Source: JABSSA01 sp039960995 (GTDB taxonomy: Bacteria > Pseudomonadota > Alphaproteobacteria > Rhodobacterales > Rhodobacteraceae). Taken from it: DNA of 64,000 nt. Shown one piece after another: positions 17,096 through 26,333 of the stretch. Location: contig JBDVKF010000044.1 of NCBI GenBank assembly GCA_039960995.1, positions 124,001-188,000 of the forward strand. The letters are read 5' to 3'. The position numbers and the translations under genes were made by a program. The notes under the pieces were generated by a model, which made no database searches, was not told the origin of the DNA, and worked only from the letters and a program-made list of their open reading frames with translations. Position 1 is the first letter of the stretch; every line of letters begins with the position of its first letter.

Positions 17096-18328
17096 ATGTT
17101 CCAATCTATGTCCCAGGAAGACGCGGCGCAATTGCCGGTATGGCGCAGGCCAATCACATTGCTTTTTGTGATGTCGGCGGCGTTACCGATCGCGTTTTAT
17201 ACGTGGTACGCATTGCTGAACAATTTTGTCGTGGAAGTGGCTCAATTTGACGGGTTGGATCTTGGCCGCCTGCACACGGTGCGTGAAATCCCCGGCTTTT
17301 TGGCGATTGGTGTCATTCTGATCACCATGTTCATGCGAGAACAGGTGTTGGGCATTTTATCCCTGTTCATGCTTGGCATCGCGACCGCATTGACCGCGCA
17401 ATTCCCGCAATTGACTGGAATTTTGATCCTGACCTTCATCAGCTCGGTCGGTTTTCATTATTTTGAAACGGTCAATCAATCACTGCAGCTGCAATGGTTG
17501 CCCAAGAAAGACGCGCCGCGGATTTTGGGGTGGTTGATGGCCACGGCGTCTGCGGCAACTTTCCTTGTCTTTTTCGTCATCATGGTCCTGTGGGAACCTT
17601 TGGGCCTGACCTATAACATCGTCTATATGGCAGGCGGAGGCACAACAGCGGTCATCGCTGTTTTTGTGCTCTTTGCCTATCCACAGTTTGACGCACACAC
17701 GCCGCAACATAAAACACTGGTGCTGCGCAAGCGGTATTGGTTATATTATGCGCTGCAATTCATGTCCGGCGCGCGCCGCCAGATCTTTATGATTTTTGCG
17801 GGCTTTATGATGGTCGAAAAATTTGGCGTCGAAGTGTATGAGCTGACGGCGCTTTATTTGATCAACCTGGTCGTCAATATGGTGATCGCCCCGGTGCTGG
17901 GAGGCATTGTAGAACGCTTTGGTGAACGGCGTGCTTTGATGTTTGAATATGCCGGATTGGTCGTGATCTTCCTGTGTTACGGCGGTGTGTATTTTGCCAG
18001 TTGGGGGTTGATGGTTGCTGCGGTCCTATATGTGCTGGATCATGTGTTCTTTGGCTTGGCCTTGGCGCTGAAAACCTATTTCCAAAAGATTGCTGACCCT
18101 GCAGATATCGCGCCAACTGCCGCTGTCGCCTTTACAATCAATCACATTGCGGCGGTCGCGTTGCCGGTTCCATTGGGATTGCTGTGGTTGGTGTCGCCGG
18201 GGGCGGTCTTTGTGTTGGCTGCAGGCATGGCGGCAACCTCGCTGGTTTTGTCTATGATGATCCCGCGCCATCCGGAAGAAGGGTTTGAAACGGTTTTCGC
18301 CACCGGGCTGCAAGCGCCGGCCGAATAG
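17096..18328 (+). CDS. MFS transporter
   Basis: A polytopic membrane protein of about 410 residues with roughly twelve hydrophobic segments, consistent with the major facilitator superfamily. No substrate motif is recognised; charged loop segments such as VREIPGFLAIG near residue 62 are not diagnostic. The start is chosen at the ATG at 17096 (MFQSMSQED), with ATG 17108 also possible. The stop is directly followed by the ATG of the MATE gene with no gap, so the two transporters and prmA appear to form one operon. Confidence 0.8.
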   Translation: MFQSMSQEDAAQLPVWRRPITLLFVMSAALPIAFYTWYALLNNFVVEVAQFDGLDLGRLHTVREIPGFLAIGVILITMFMREQVLGILSLFMLGIATALTAQFPQLTGILILTFISSVGFHYFETVNQSLQLQWLPKKDAPRILGWLMATASAATFLVFFVIMVLWEPLGLTYNIVYMAGGGTTAVIAVFVLFAYPQFDAHTPQHKTLVLRKRYWLYYALQFMSGARRQIFMIFAGFMMVEKFGVEVYELTALYLINLVVNMVIAPVLGGIVERFGERRALMFEYAGLVVIFLCYGGVYFASWGLMVAAVLYVLDHVFFGLALALKTYFQKIADPADIAPTAAVAFTINHIAAVALPVPLGLLWLVSPGAVFVLAAGMAATSLVLSMMIPRHPEEGFETVFATGLQAPAE

Positions 18329-19711
18329 ATGGCTCAAGGTCGGTTTTTGACCGGATCGACGATGGGACATGTGGTGCGCATGACCGCGACGGGTGCCCTT
18401 GGCATTACATTTGTATTCCTTGTAGACGCAGCCAATTTGTTTTGGATCTCGCAATTGGGCGATCAGTCCTTGGTTGCGGCCATTGGGTTTGCCTACGCGG
18501 TCCAGTTTTTTTCTGTGTCATCAGGTATTGGTCTGATGATTGCAGCGACAGCGTTGGTGTCCCGTCTGATCGGAGAAGACAAGCTCGAAGATGCGCGTCG
18601 CCAGGCAGGGGTCAGCATGATTGTTGCTGCGATCACCCAAGGCAGTGTTGCGGCCTTGATTGTGTTGTGGCGCGAGCCTTTGGTTTCGCTGGCCGGGGCG
18701 CAGGGAGACACCGCTGCATTATCTGCACGCTATCTGGCGATCACTATGCCGTCGCTTGTTCCGATGGCTATTGCCTTGGTCGGATCTGGTGTTTTGCGTG
18801 CCTACGGATTTGGCGCGAAAGCGATGTATGTGACGCTGTTTTCAGGCCTGCTCTTGCTGGTCATTGATCCGATCCTGATTTTTTGGATGCAGCTTGGGTT
18901 GGACGGGGCCGCGATCGGCTTGGTGTTGTTCCGTTTCTTGCTGATGGCATTGGCGTGGTATTTCGTGTGCATCCAAAACAATCTGGTAACGCGCCCTAAC
19001 GTGTCGGACCTGTCAAAATTCTCCAGTGTGTATATCTGGCTAGCCTTGCCTGCGATTGCGACTCAGATGGCGACACCGGTTGGCAATTACATCTTGACCA
19101 TTCTGATGGCGCCTTTTGGGGATGACGCGGTTGCCGCATGGGCGGTGGTGTCGCGGCTGACCGTATTGGCGTTTGGCGGAATTTTCGCCTTGTCCGGTGC
19201 GATTGGCGGCATATTCGGGCAGAATTTCGGGGCAGGGAATTTCCAACGCATACGATCAACGTTTCGGGACGCCTTGGTGTTTTGCTTGGTTTACACACTG
19301 GTCATGTGGGCCGTGTTGGCCAGCGCCACCTCTCTTGTCATCCAAGGCTTTGGGCTAAGTGCGCAGGGGGCCGAAGTCGTGTCAGCATTCACATCAGTCG
19401 GTGTTGGCGGCTTTGTATTTGTCGGCGCATTATTCGTGTCGAACGCAGCGTTTAACAATCTGGGCCGCCCATTGTGGTCGACGGCCGCAAACTGGACGAA
19501 AGAAGCCGTGATCAGTTTCCCCGCGGCGATGTGGTTATCGGGGGCCTTCGGAGCGGCAGGCGTCATTTATGGGCAGGCTGCAGCCGCTGTTTTGATCGGC
19601 GGGCTTGCGGCGCTATGGGCGTGGCGCTATGTGGCCAACCTTGGGCCAAGCAGCGCGGTACATCCCCCTCAAACGCCAAGCCCAAGTTGGGACCGCTTTC
19701 GGAGACGCTAA
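18329..19711 (+). CDS. MATE family efflux transporter
   Basis: A 460-residue membrane protein with about twelve hydrophobic segments arranged as two similar halves, typical of multidrug and toxin extrusion carriers that export cationic compounds using Na+ or H+ gradients. Conserved-looking segments include FWISQLGDQSLVAAIG near residue 36 and SGAIGGIFGQNFGAG near 290. The ATG immediately follows the stop of the MFS gene and its own stop shares one base with the prmA start. The substrate is unknown. Confidence 0.87.
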   Translation: MAQGRFLTGSTMGHVVRMTATGALGITFVFLVDAANLFWISQLGDQSLVAAIGFAYAVQFFSVSSGIGLMIAATALVSRLIGEDKLEDARRQAGVSMIVAAITQGSVAALIVLWREPLVSLAGAQGDTAALSARYLAITMPSLVPMAIALVGSGVLRAYGFGAKAMYVTLFSGLLLLVIDPILIFWMQLGLDGAAIGLVLFRFLLMALAWYFVCIQNNLVTRPNVSDLSKFSSVYIWLALPAIATQMATPVGNYILTILMAPFGDDAVAAWAVVSRLTVLAFGGIFALSGAIGGIFGQNFGAGNFQRIRSTFRDALVFCLVYTLVMWAVLASATSLVIQGFGLSAQGAEVVSAFTSVGVGGFVFVGALFVSNAAFNNLGRPLWSTAANWTKEAVISFPAAMWLSGAFGAAGVIYGQAAAAVLIGGLAALWAWRYVANLGPSSAVHPPQTPSPSWDRFRRR

Positions 19712-20577
19712 TGACCACCTGGACTGCATTGACGACATTGAACAGCAAAACCTCGGCCGAAGATTTGGGCCTTGCGATGGAACGTTTGATACCGGAGCCC
19801 ACTGGAATTGGTGTTTTTGAGGTCGAGGACGGTTCTGGCACATGGGAAGTTGGCGGGTATTTCATAGAACACCCGGATGAAGCGGCCTTGATGCTGTTGA
19901 CCAGCGCGTTTGGCGCAAATGATTTTGTGATATCCGAAGTGCCCGAAACCGATTGGGTGGCACATGTGCGGCGCGAACTGGCCCCCGTCGAAGCGGGACG
20001 TTTCTTTGTCTATGGCAGTCACGACGCTGACAAAGTGCCTGAAGGGTCGCAAGCGCTGCTGATTGAGGCCGCGATGGCATTTGGCACCGGGCATCATGGA
20101 ACGACACTTGGTTGTCTGCGCGCTTTGGATGCGCTGATCGACGAAGGATTCATTGCGCATGATGTGGTTGATGTCGGTTGTGGAACGGCTGTTTTGGCGA
20201 TGGCCGCCGCACGCATGTGGCCTGAAACCGTTCTGGCCAGCGATATTGATAGCCAAGCCGTGGACGTCGCCCAAGCCAATGTGCTTGCGAACGCATTAGA
20301 GGGACGTGTTGATGTTGTCGAAGCCGCTGGTTTTGACCATGCACGTTTAACCGGCCCGTTTGATTTGATCTTTGCCAACATCTTAAAAGGGCCGCTTTTG
20401 GCACTGGCACCGGACCTGATGGGCCGACTCAAGCCAGGGGGATTCGCGATTCTCTCTGGGATTCTTAATGAACAAGCCGACGAAGTTATTGACCATTATC
20501 GCGCGGCTGGGGCCAATCTTCACCACCGACAGCAGATTGTTGACTGGACGACGCTAACACTTACCACAGCTGGTTGA
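19711..20577 (+). CDS. prmA: ribosomal protein L11 methyltransferase
   Basis: SAM-dependent enzyme that methylates lysines and the N-terminus of ribosomal protein L11. The 288-residue product shows GTGHH at residues 125-129, the SAM motif DVGCG at 154-158 and the FANIL segment near 215. The N-terminal substrate-recognition domain occupies about residues 1-90. The start ATG shares its A with the stop of the MATE gene (TAATG); the open frame extends upstream but inside the MATE gene. It is probably co-transcribed with both transporters. Confidence 0.92.
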   Translation: MTTWTALTTLNSKTSAEDLGLAMERLIPEPTGIGVFEVEDGSGTWEVGGYFIEHPDEAALMLLTSAFGANDFVISEVPETDWVAHVRRELAPVEAGRFFVYGSHDADKVPEGSQALLIEAAMAFGTGHHGTTLGCLRALDALIDEGFIAHDVVDVGCGTAVLAMAAARMWPETVLASDIDSQAVDVAQANVLANALEGRVDVVEAAGFDHARLTGPFDLIFANILKGPLLALAPDLMGRLKPGGFAILSGILNEQADEVIDHYRAAGANLHHRQQIVDWTTLTLTTAG

Positions 20578-20682
20578 AATTAAGCTAAAATTTACCAATT
20601 TCGTTGCGCCCGCCCACCTTTTGCCACATTTCAGCGCGAAAGTTGACATGAACCGAAGTGGGGGCTTTGGAAAGGCTGAATT

Positions 20683-21039
20683 ATGGTGGAATCTCGTTCT
20701 TCATTTGACTCGCGTTTGCGGACCCTTGGTCGCAAGCATAAGGCGATGACACATGGTGCCGTGGCGCAAATGCGCGGCGACGGACTCGTTCTGCTTAAGC
20801 CTAGACGCTACCGTGCACGGCGTGGATTTCCACTGCGCGGCTTGGTTCTTTTGATGCTCGGATTTTTTGCCTTCAAAGGGTACATGATTTCGAACATCGG
20901 TGAAGAAGGATATGAACAGCGTATCCAAGCTTTGGCTGAAGGTACACCAATCGAACAGATGGGTGCCAAAGTGATGCAAGCTGATCCGGTGTCAGCCTTC
21001 CTTACAGAAGCAATTGGCAAGGTCGCCGACCGCATCTAA
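20683..21039 (+). CDS. small single-pass membrane protein, unknown
   Basis: A 118-residue protein with a basic N-terminal half (Arg/Lys-rich, residues 1-50), one transmembrane segment at about 51-69 (LRGLVLLMLGFFAFKGYMI) and an acidic C-terminal tail predicted to face the periplasm by the positive-inside rule. I recognise no family. It is followed by a strong bidirectional terminator, supporting it as a real transcription unit. Confidence 0.7.
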   Translation: MVESRSSFDSRLRTLGRKHKAMTHGAVAQMRGDGLVLLKPRRYRARRGFPLRGLVLLMLGFFAFKGYMISNIGEEGYEQRIQALAEGTPIEQMGAKVMQADPVSAFLTEAIGKVADRI

Positions 21040-21068
21040 TTCCCCCTTCGGTTCTCAGCCTAAAAAGA

Positions 21069-21106
21069 AACCGCGCGCTCCTGCCTTGGAGACGCGCGGT
21101 TCTTTC
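21069..21106. terminator. bidirectional intrinsic terminator
   Basis: AACCGCGCG/CGCGCGGTT makes a perfect 9-bp outer stem, extended by CTCC/GGAG past a one-base bulge. T-rich tracts flank it on both strands (TTCTTTCGTT rightward, TTTCTTTTTA leftward). It sits between two convergent genes. Confidence 0.85.
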
Positions 21107-21150
21107 GTTGTGAGTGGTGCTTGTATTAGAAATTGTGAGTGGTGGTGTCG

Positions 21151-21360
21151 TTAAAAATGGTTCGTCATGGCATCGACGTCCCCACGGATCAGTCCGATGT
21201 CTTCCAGTTGACGATCCGAAAGACCCAAGAGGGTTTTGCGGGTCATGCGCGCATCATTCCAAGAGATGACTTTGTCCATCACCAAAGTGAAGAAACTCGC
21301 GAATTGGCCTGCAATAGATGCAGATCCATATACAGGGCGGGTCGTGTCGAAAGCAGCCAT
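21151..21360 (-). CDS. DUF1127 (YjiS-like) small protein
   Basis: A 69-residue protein ending in the DUF1127 signature region: RMTRKTLLGLSDRQLEDIGL (residues ~42-61), an Arg-containing amphipathic helix. The start ATG at 21360 has AAAGGA 8 nt upstream; an upstream extension is unlikely to be translated. Longer and shorter DUF1127 proteins in alphaproteobacteria have been linked to stress, RNA turnover or phosphate metabolism, but nothing here shows which applies. Confidence 0.85.
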   Translation of the reverse strand: MAAFDTTRPVYGSASIAGQFASFFTLVMDKVISWNDARMTRKTLLGLSDRQLEDIGLIRGDVDAMTNHF

Positions 21361-21695
21361 TGCAGCAGTCCTTTTGTTTTGTGTTTTGCTAAAGATCAGC
21401 GTTTGATTTTCCGCAGATAGAAACTCGCGCCTATTCTGACAAGCCAGTGAAAATGCATAGGTGATATGCTGCGGAAACATAGGTCAAAATTCACCTAACC
21501 TATTATTAAATATCGATTAATTGAACGTGGAAGCATGTCGTTTTTGACTGTTTCGCTGACGGTTTTCACCCGGATGCCGTGCCGGATGTCGCCAATGGAA
21601 AAGTGGATGTCGAAAACAGACCTTTTGCGTTAAGGCTTGGCGGATGTTCGCCTTTCGTGCTACTGCGTCATAAAAAGCACGAAGAGGCGAAGCAG
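21361..21695. other. intergenic region between DUF1127 gene and ruvC
   Basis: No further gene is supported. It holds the DUF1127 ribosome-binding site at its left edge, a 7-bp inverted repeat TAGGTGA (21458-21464) / TCACCTA (21491-21497), and an AT-rich tract at about 21495-21530 that could host divergent promoters. I saw no recognisable riboswitch or terminator. Confidence 0.5.
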
Positions 21696-22199
21696 TTGCG
21701 TATTCTGGGAATTGATCCGGGGCTCCGGACCCTCGGTTGGGGGGTGATCGAAGCCAATGGGCCTCGACTGAGTCACGTGGCCAATGGCCTGTGCAAAAGC
21801 GGCGAAGGCGATTTGGCGACGCGCTTGCTGTGCCTTTACCGGCAATTGACCCAAGTTCTTGCAGAACACAGCCCCGAAGCAGCAGCCGTGGAACAGACAT
21901 TTGTCAACAAAGACGGGGCCGGAACCTTGAAGCTGGGGCAGGCGCGCGGTGTGGCATTGCTGGCTTTGGCTGAATTTGGACTAAGCGTCGGTGAATACGC
22001 GCCCAACAAGGTGAAAAAGACCGTGGTCGGTGTTGGGCATGCGGATAAGGCGCAAGTGGATCACATGGTGCGCATGCAATTGCCGGGGACTAAGATCGCT
22101 GGCGCAGATGCGGCGGATGCATTGGCTGTTGCGATCTGCCACGCGTTTCATGGGGGCGGAAACCGAATGGAAGATTTGTTAAAGCGGGAACGCGCATGA
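21696..22199 (+). CDS. ruvC: crossover junction endodeoxyribonuclease RuvC
   Basis: Holliday junction resolvase. Reading from a TTG at 21696 gives 167 residues with the standard N-terminus and catalytic acids Asp7, Glu66, Asp138 and Asp141. The frame stays open for 39 more codons upstream, but RuvC proteins start just before the ILGIDPG motif, and AGAGGCGAAG lies ahead of the TTG as a weak ribosome-binding site. Its stop overlaps the ruvA start by 4 nt. Confidence 0.92.
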   Translation: MRILGIDPGLRTLGWGVIEANGPRLSHVANGLCKSGEGDLATRLLCLYRQLTQVLAEHSPEAAAVEQTFVNKDGAGTLKLGQARGVALLALAEFGLSVGEYAPNKVKKTVVGVGHADKAQVDHMVRMQLPGTKIAGADAADALAVAICHAFHGGGNRMEDLLKRERA

Positions 22200-22867
22200 T
22201 CGGGAAACTGTCGGGCCGTTTGGAATACCGGGCATCAGATCATGTTTTGCTGGATGTGCGCGGTGTCGGCTATCTAGTGTTTTGTTCGGAACGCACCTTG
22301 GCGGCATTGCCGGGGCCAGGCGAGGCATGCGCGCTTTATACGGATCTGGTTGTGCGCGAAGACCTGATGCAGCTGTACGGGTTTCTGTCGTTGACCGAAA
22401 AGGAATGGCATCGGTTACTGATGTCGGTGCAGGGGATCGGCGCTAAGGCATCACTGGCCATTCTCGGCGCGCTTGGTGCTGACGGCGTAAGTCGTGCCAT
22501 CGCATTGGGCGATTGGAACGCGGTCAAAGCGGCCAAAGGGGTGGGCCCCAAAACCGCCCAACGTGTGGTTCTGGATCTGAAAGACAAAGCGTCTCAGGTG
22601 ATGGCGATGGGAAATCCTGTCGCGACCCATTCCGCGTCACCAGACGCCGAAGTCGAAGTTATTGAAGCGCCAGTAGGTGCAACGCCTTCACCTGCGCCGA
22701 TGTCGTCTGGTCAGAACCAAGCCGATGCATTGTCGGCATTGGGGAACTTGGGCTATGGCCCATCCGAGGCTGCCGCTGCCGTGGCGCAAGCATCCGGGGG
22801 TGCACCTGAGGCGGAGTCGTCCGAACTGATCCGCGCTGCGTTGAAACTTTTGGCGCCCAAGGGTTAA
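22196..22867 (+). CDS. ruvA: Holliday junction DNA helicase subunit RuvA
   Basis: Tetrameric junction-binding subunit that recruits RuvB. The 223-residue product has the N-terminal OB fold (start MIGKLSGRLEYR), two helix-hairpin-helix motifs (VQGIGAKASLAIL near 80 and AKGVGPKTAQRVV near 115), an Ala/Pro-rich linker of about 45 residues, and the C-terminal RuvB-binding domain (ALGNLGYGPSEAAAA near 182). The start is translationally coupled to ruvC (ATGA). Confidence 0.96.
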   Translation: MIGKLSGRLEYRASDHVLLDVRGVGYLVFCSERTLAALPGPGEACALYTDLVVREDLMQLYGFLSLTEKEWHRLLMSVQGIGAKASLAILGALGADGVSRAIALGDWNAVKAAKGVGPKTAQRVVLDLKDKASQVMAMGNPVATHSASPDAEVEVIEAPVGATPSPAPMSSGQNQADALSALGNLGYGPSEAAAAVAQASGGAPEAESSELIRAALKLLAPKG

Positions 22868-22910
22868 ATCTGGGGCTAATCTGGGTGTATAGCATCCGTT
22901 TGAGGGTTGA

Positions 22911-23930
22911 ATGACCGAAGCAGATCCCATTGTGCGCGCAGACCTCATGACCGGGGACAATGACCGGGCATTGCGGCCTCAGGTGCTGGACGACTTTATT
23001 GGTCAGGCCGAAGCGCGGGCCAATTTACGCATTTTCATCCAAAGTGCGCGACAGCGTGGCGAAGCCATGGATCACACGCTGTTCCATGGGCCGCCCGGTT
23101 TGGGCAAAACCACACTTGCGCAGATTATGGCGCGGGAATTGGGTGTGAATTTTCGCATGACATCCGGGCCGGTTCTGGCCAAGGCGGGCGACCTTGCCGC
23201 GATCCTGACAAACCTTGAGGCGCGCGATGTTCTGTTCATTGACGAAATTCATCGTCTCAATCCGGTGGTCGAGGAAATCTTGTATCCGGCCCTCGAAGAC
23301 TTCGAACTTGATCTTGTGATCGGCGAAGGCCCGGCTGCGCGTACAGTGCGGATTGAATTGCAACCCTTCACGCTGGTTGGGGCAACCACGCGGATGGGGT
23401 TGTTGACGACGCCCCTGCGTGATCGCTTTGGCATTCCCACACGCCTACAGTTTTATACCGAAGACGAATTGTTCGAAATCGTTAGCCGCAATGCACGTAA
23501 ACTTGGCGCACCTGCCGAAGATGGCGGCGCGCGCGAAATTGCGAAACGCGCACGTGGAACGCCGCGGATTGCCGGGCGATTGCTGCGACGTGTGGTGGAT
23601 TTTGCCATCGTCGAAGGGGACGGTCGCGTCACGCAAGCCTTGGCCGATAACGCACTAACCCGTCTGGGTGTGGATCATTTGGGGCTGGATGGCGCCGACC
23701 GGCGGTATATGCGGCTTATGGCGGATCATTACGGTGGTGGTCCCGTGGGGATCGAAACCCTCAGCGCGGCGCTCAGCGAAAGCCGAGACGCGCTGGAAGA
23801 AGTGATCGAACCCTATCTGTTGCAGCAAGGATTGATCCAACGCACCCCACGCGGGCGGATGTTGGGACAAAGCGGTTGGCGCCATTTGGGTCTTGATGCG
23901 CCCAAATCACAGAACGACCTTTTCGAATGA
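22911..23930 (+). CDS. ruvB: Holliday junction DNA helicase subunit RuvB
   Basis: AAA+ motor that drives branch migration with RuvA. The 339-residue protein has Walker A GPPGLGKT at 60-67, Walker B with DEIH at 111-114, sensor 1 (GATTRMG near 146) and the C-terminal winged-helix domain (QRTPRGR near 309). It lies 43 nt after ruvA in the ruvCAB operon. Confidence 0.97.
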   Translation: MTEADPIVRADLMTGDNDRALRPQVLDDFIGQAEARANLRIFIQSARQRGEAMDHTLFHGPPGLGKTTLAQIMARELGVNFRMTSGPVLAKAGDLAAILTNLEARDVLFIDEIHRLNPVVEEILYPALEDFELDLVIGEGPAARTVRIELQPFTLVGATTRMGLLTTPLRDRFGIPTRLQFYTEDELFEIVSRNARKLGAPAEDGGAREIAKRARGTPRIAGRLLRRVVDFAIVEGDGRVTQALADNALTRLGVDHLGLDGADRRYMRLMADHYGGGPVGIETLSAALSESRDALEEVIEPYLLQQGLIQRTPRGRMLGQSGWRHLGLDAPKSQNDLFE

Positions 23931-24033
23931 CATGTCAGAAACTCTGTTAACTCTGACCCTGTGCCGGGCTTGAGTAAGCCCCACAACATTGGGTACGTGT
24001 GGTCAGAATGTTAACAATTGGTGAATCCAAGTC

Positions 24034-24672
24034 ATGACGCCCGAAGACATCCAAGCTTTGTTCACGCGCAGCGACGATACGTTTCTGTTTGCGCGTTGGG
24101 GGCGGCCTATTGTGCCGATCGTATTTGGGGTCGAAGACGAAACGCTGGCTGTCGTCAAAGGCGCAATTGAATCGCTGTGCGTTTTGACGGAACACAAAAT
24201 GGCGGAAACCGACCCTGAATTTGGCGCAAACTTCATGTGGTTCTTTTTTCGGGACTGGAATGAATTGCCCGAAGTGCCCGGATTGGACCAACTTGTCGAT
24301 AATCTGGGACCCATCGTCAAACAGCTCGAAGCCACAGGCGCAAATCAATACCGTCTTTTCAGGTTTGACGAAACCGGGGCTATCAAAGCCGCTTTTGTCT
24401 TTTTGCGCATGGACAGCGAATTGGAATCTGTGACTGCCGATACGTTGGTGTTGGTGCAAGCGGTCCAATCCATGCTGCTGTGGTCAGACACGGCATTTCG
24501 CGATCAATCCGCTTTGGCCTGGGCCAAAGACACCACTGTTTTGCGTCCAGATGTTGCCGCCTTACTTTGTGCCGCATATGATCCGATCATGCCAAGTTCG
24601 GCCACTGACCCCAGCCACGCCCTGCGACTTGCTGCACGGGTGACACACGGTCAACAAGCAACCTTGCAATAA
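24034..24672 (+). CDS. conserved hypothetical protein between ruvB and ybgC
   Basis: A 212-residue soluble, acidic protein without signal peptide or membrane segments; I recognise no domain. Aromatic-rich segments (NFMWFFFRDWNELPEVPG near 66-83) and a hydrophobic C-terminal helix suggest a folded alpha/beta protein. The ATG at 24034 gives a start just after a TTAACA-rich stretch. It sits 103 nt after ruvB and 23 nt before ybgC on the same strand and so may be co-expressed with the Tol-Pal genes. Confidence 0.75.
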   Translation: MTPEDIQALFTRSDDTFLFARWGRPIVPIVFGVEDETLAVVKGAIESLCVLTEHKMAETDPEFGANFMWFFFRDWNELPEVPGLDQLVDNLGPIVKQLEATGANQYRLFRFDETGAIKAAFVFLRMDSELESVTADTLVLVQAVQSMLLWSDTAFRDQSALAWAKDTTVLRPDVAALLCAAYDPIMPSSATDPSHALRLAARVTHGQQATLQ

Positions 24673-24695
24673 AAGCGCGCCTGAAAGTCCTGCAT

Positions 24696-25091
24696 ATGAC
24701 CCAGCCACATACGCTACCGATCACGGTTTATTACGAAGACACCGATATGGCGGGTATCGTTTATTACGCCAATTATCTGCGCTTTATTGAACGGGCTCGA
24801 TCCGAGATTGTCGAAGAAATGGGCGTCGACCAGCGGGCCATGCGCGAACTGGGCATCGTTTTTGCGGTGACGCGGGTTGTTGCGGATTACGTTGGTTCGG
24901 CGCGGTTTGGCGATCGATTGACCGTTGAAACGACACATCGGGCCGAAAGTCCGGTGCGCTGGGTTTTTGATCAGGTGGTGAAACGCGCAGATGATGTGAT
25001 TTTCAAAGCCGAAGTGACCGCCGTTTGCATGACCACAGCGGGAAAACCGACCCGTTTGCCCGCGGAAATTCGCGCATCTTTATCAAAATAA
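24696..25091 (+). CDS. ybgC: Tol-Pal-associated acyl-CoA thioesterase YbgC
   Basis: A 131-residue single hot-dog domain of the 4-hydroxybenzoyl-CoA thioesterase/YbgC type. The catalytic region reads YEDTDMAGIVYYANYLRF at residues 13-30, with Asp17 as the expected acid. It hydrolyses acyl-CoA thioesters and is the customary first gene of tol-pal clusters, which is its position here, 98 nt before tolQ. Confidence 0.93.
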   Translation: MTQPHTLPITVYYEDTDMAGIVYYANYLRFIERARSEIVEEMGVDQRAMRELGIVFAVTRVVADYVGSARFGDRLTVETTHRAESPVRWVFDQVVKRADDVIFKAEVTAVCMTTAGKPTRLPAEIRASLSK

Positions 25092-25189
25092 GCACGATCT
25101 GACGCCGAAGTGATAGCTTTCCCCTTTGTGTTCGGTTAGATTCACGACAACAAGGCTAGAAAACATAGCCGTCAAAAGAGTGCAGGCAA

Positions 25190-25855
25190 ATGGAAGAGCT
25201 TACTGTTCTGGGCATGTTCGCCCAGGCGACCCTTACGGTTAAAATCGTGATGTTCATGCTGATCGGTGCGTCGATCTGGTCGTGGGCGATCATCATTCAA
25301 AAACTCATCACATATCGCGCAGCGCGGTCCCAAGCCGAGCAATTCGACCGAGCCTTTTGGTCGGGCGAGCCGCTGGATGGCTTGTTCCAAGAAATCGGAC
25401 CGACGCCAAAAGGATCATCGCAAAAGATCTTCGCCGCAGGGATGACCGAATGGCAACGATCCCATCGCGACGATGGTGGGTTGATCGCAAATGCAACCAG
25501 CCGGATCGACCGCAGCATGGATGTCGCCATCGCAAAAGAGGCTGAAACCCTGCAAAGCGGGCTGCCGGTTCTGGCCACCGTGGGATCGACGGCCCCGTTT
25601 ATCGGATTGTTCGGGACGGTCTGGGGGATCATGAATTCCTTTATCGAAATCGCCGAACAGCAAAACACCAACCTTGCCGTGGTTGCGCCGGGCATCGCCG
25701 AAGCGTTGCTGGCGACCGGTTTGGGCCTAATGGCCGCCATTCCAGCCGTTATTTTCTATAACAAACTGTCCGCAGACAGTGATCGGATCGTGGCGGGCTT
25801 TGAAGCCTTTGCAGATGAATTCGCGACAATCCTAAGCCGACAGTTGGACAGCTAA
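25190..25855 (+). CDS. tolQ: Tol-Pal system proton channel subunit TolQ
   Basis: Inner-membrane protein of the TolQ/ExbB/MotA family that with TolR uses the proton motive force to energise TolA. The 221-residue product has three hydrophobic segments (about residues 13-35, 125-147 and 165-190) and the family motif LLATGLGLMAAIPAVIFYN in the third. Followed by tolR after 1 nt. Neighbour order fixes the assignment to TolQ rather than ExbB. Confidence 0.95.
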   Translation: MEELTVLGMFAQATLTVKIVMFMLIGASIWSWAIIIQKLITYRAARSQAEQFDRAFWSGEPLDGLFQEIGPTPKGSSQKIFAAGMTEWQRSHRDDGGLIANATSRIDRSMDVAIAKEAETLQSGLPVLATVGSTAPFIGLFGTVWGIMNSFIEIAEQQNTNLAVVAPGIAEALLATGLGLMAAIPAVIFYNKLSADSDRIVAGFEAFADEFATILSRQLDS

Positions 25856-25856
25856 C

Positions 25857-26330
25857 ATGGGCGCTGGGGTCATGAAAAAGGACGGGGGCGGATCACGCAG
25901 ACGCCGTCGTGGTGGACGTGCCGTTCCAATGGCGGAAATCAATGTCACGCCGTTTGTGGATGTGATGTTGGTGCTGTTGATCATCTTTATGGTTGCCGCC
26001 CCACTGTTGACGGTGGGTGTTCCTGTCGAATTGCCCAAAACAGCAGCCAATCCGTTGCCCTCTGAACAAGAAGAGCCATTGACCGTCACCATAACGGCGG
26101 AAGGTGATATTCAAATTCAGACAACATCGACACCCGCCGGCGAGCTGTTGCCGAAACTGCGAGCCATTGCCGCAGAGCGTGAAGGCGACCGGGTGTTTTT
26201 GCGCGCCGATGGTGCAGTTCCTTATGCAGAAGTCATGAAAATCATGGGCGCTTTAAATGCCGGTGGGTTCTCTAATATCGGTCTGGTTACGGACATTGGT
26301 GGTCCTACGCTAGACGGTGAGGATCAGTGA
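25857..26330 (+). CDS. tolR: Tol-Pal system protein TolR
   Basis: A 157-residue ExbD/TolR protein: a basic cytoplasmic N-terminus with RRRRRGG, the INVTPFVDVMLVLLIIFMV transmembrane helix (residues ~28-46) carrying the proton-relay Asp in FVDVML, and a periplasmic domain ending with the ILGALN-like helix. The start is ATG 25857; ATG 25872 is an alternative. It works with TolQ. Confidence 0.95.
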   Translation: MGAGVMKKDGGGSRRRRRGGRAVPMAEINVTPFVDVMLVLLIIFMVAAPLLTVGVPVELPKTAANPLPSEQEEPLTVTITAEGDIQIQTTSTPAGELLPKLRAIAAEREGDRVFLRADGAVPYAEVMKIMGALNAGGFSNIGLVTDIGGPTLDGEDQ

Positions 26331-26333
26331 TCA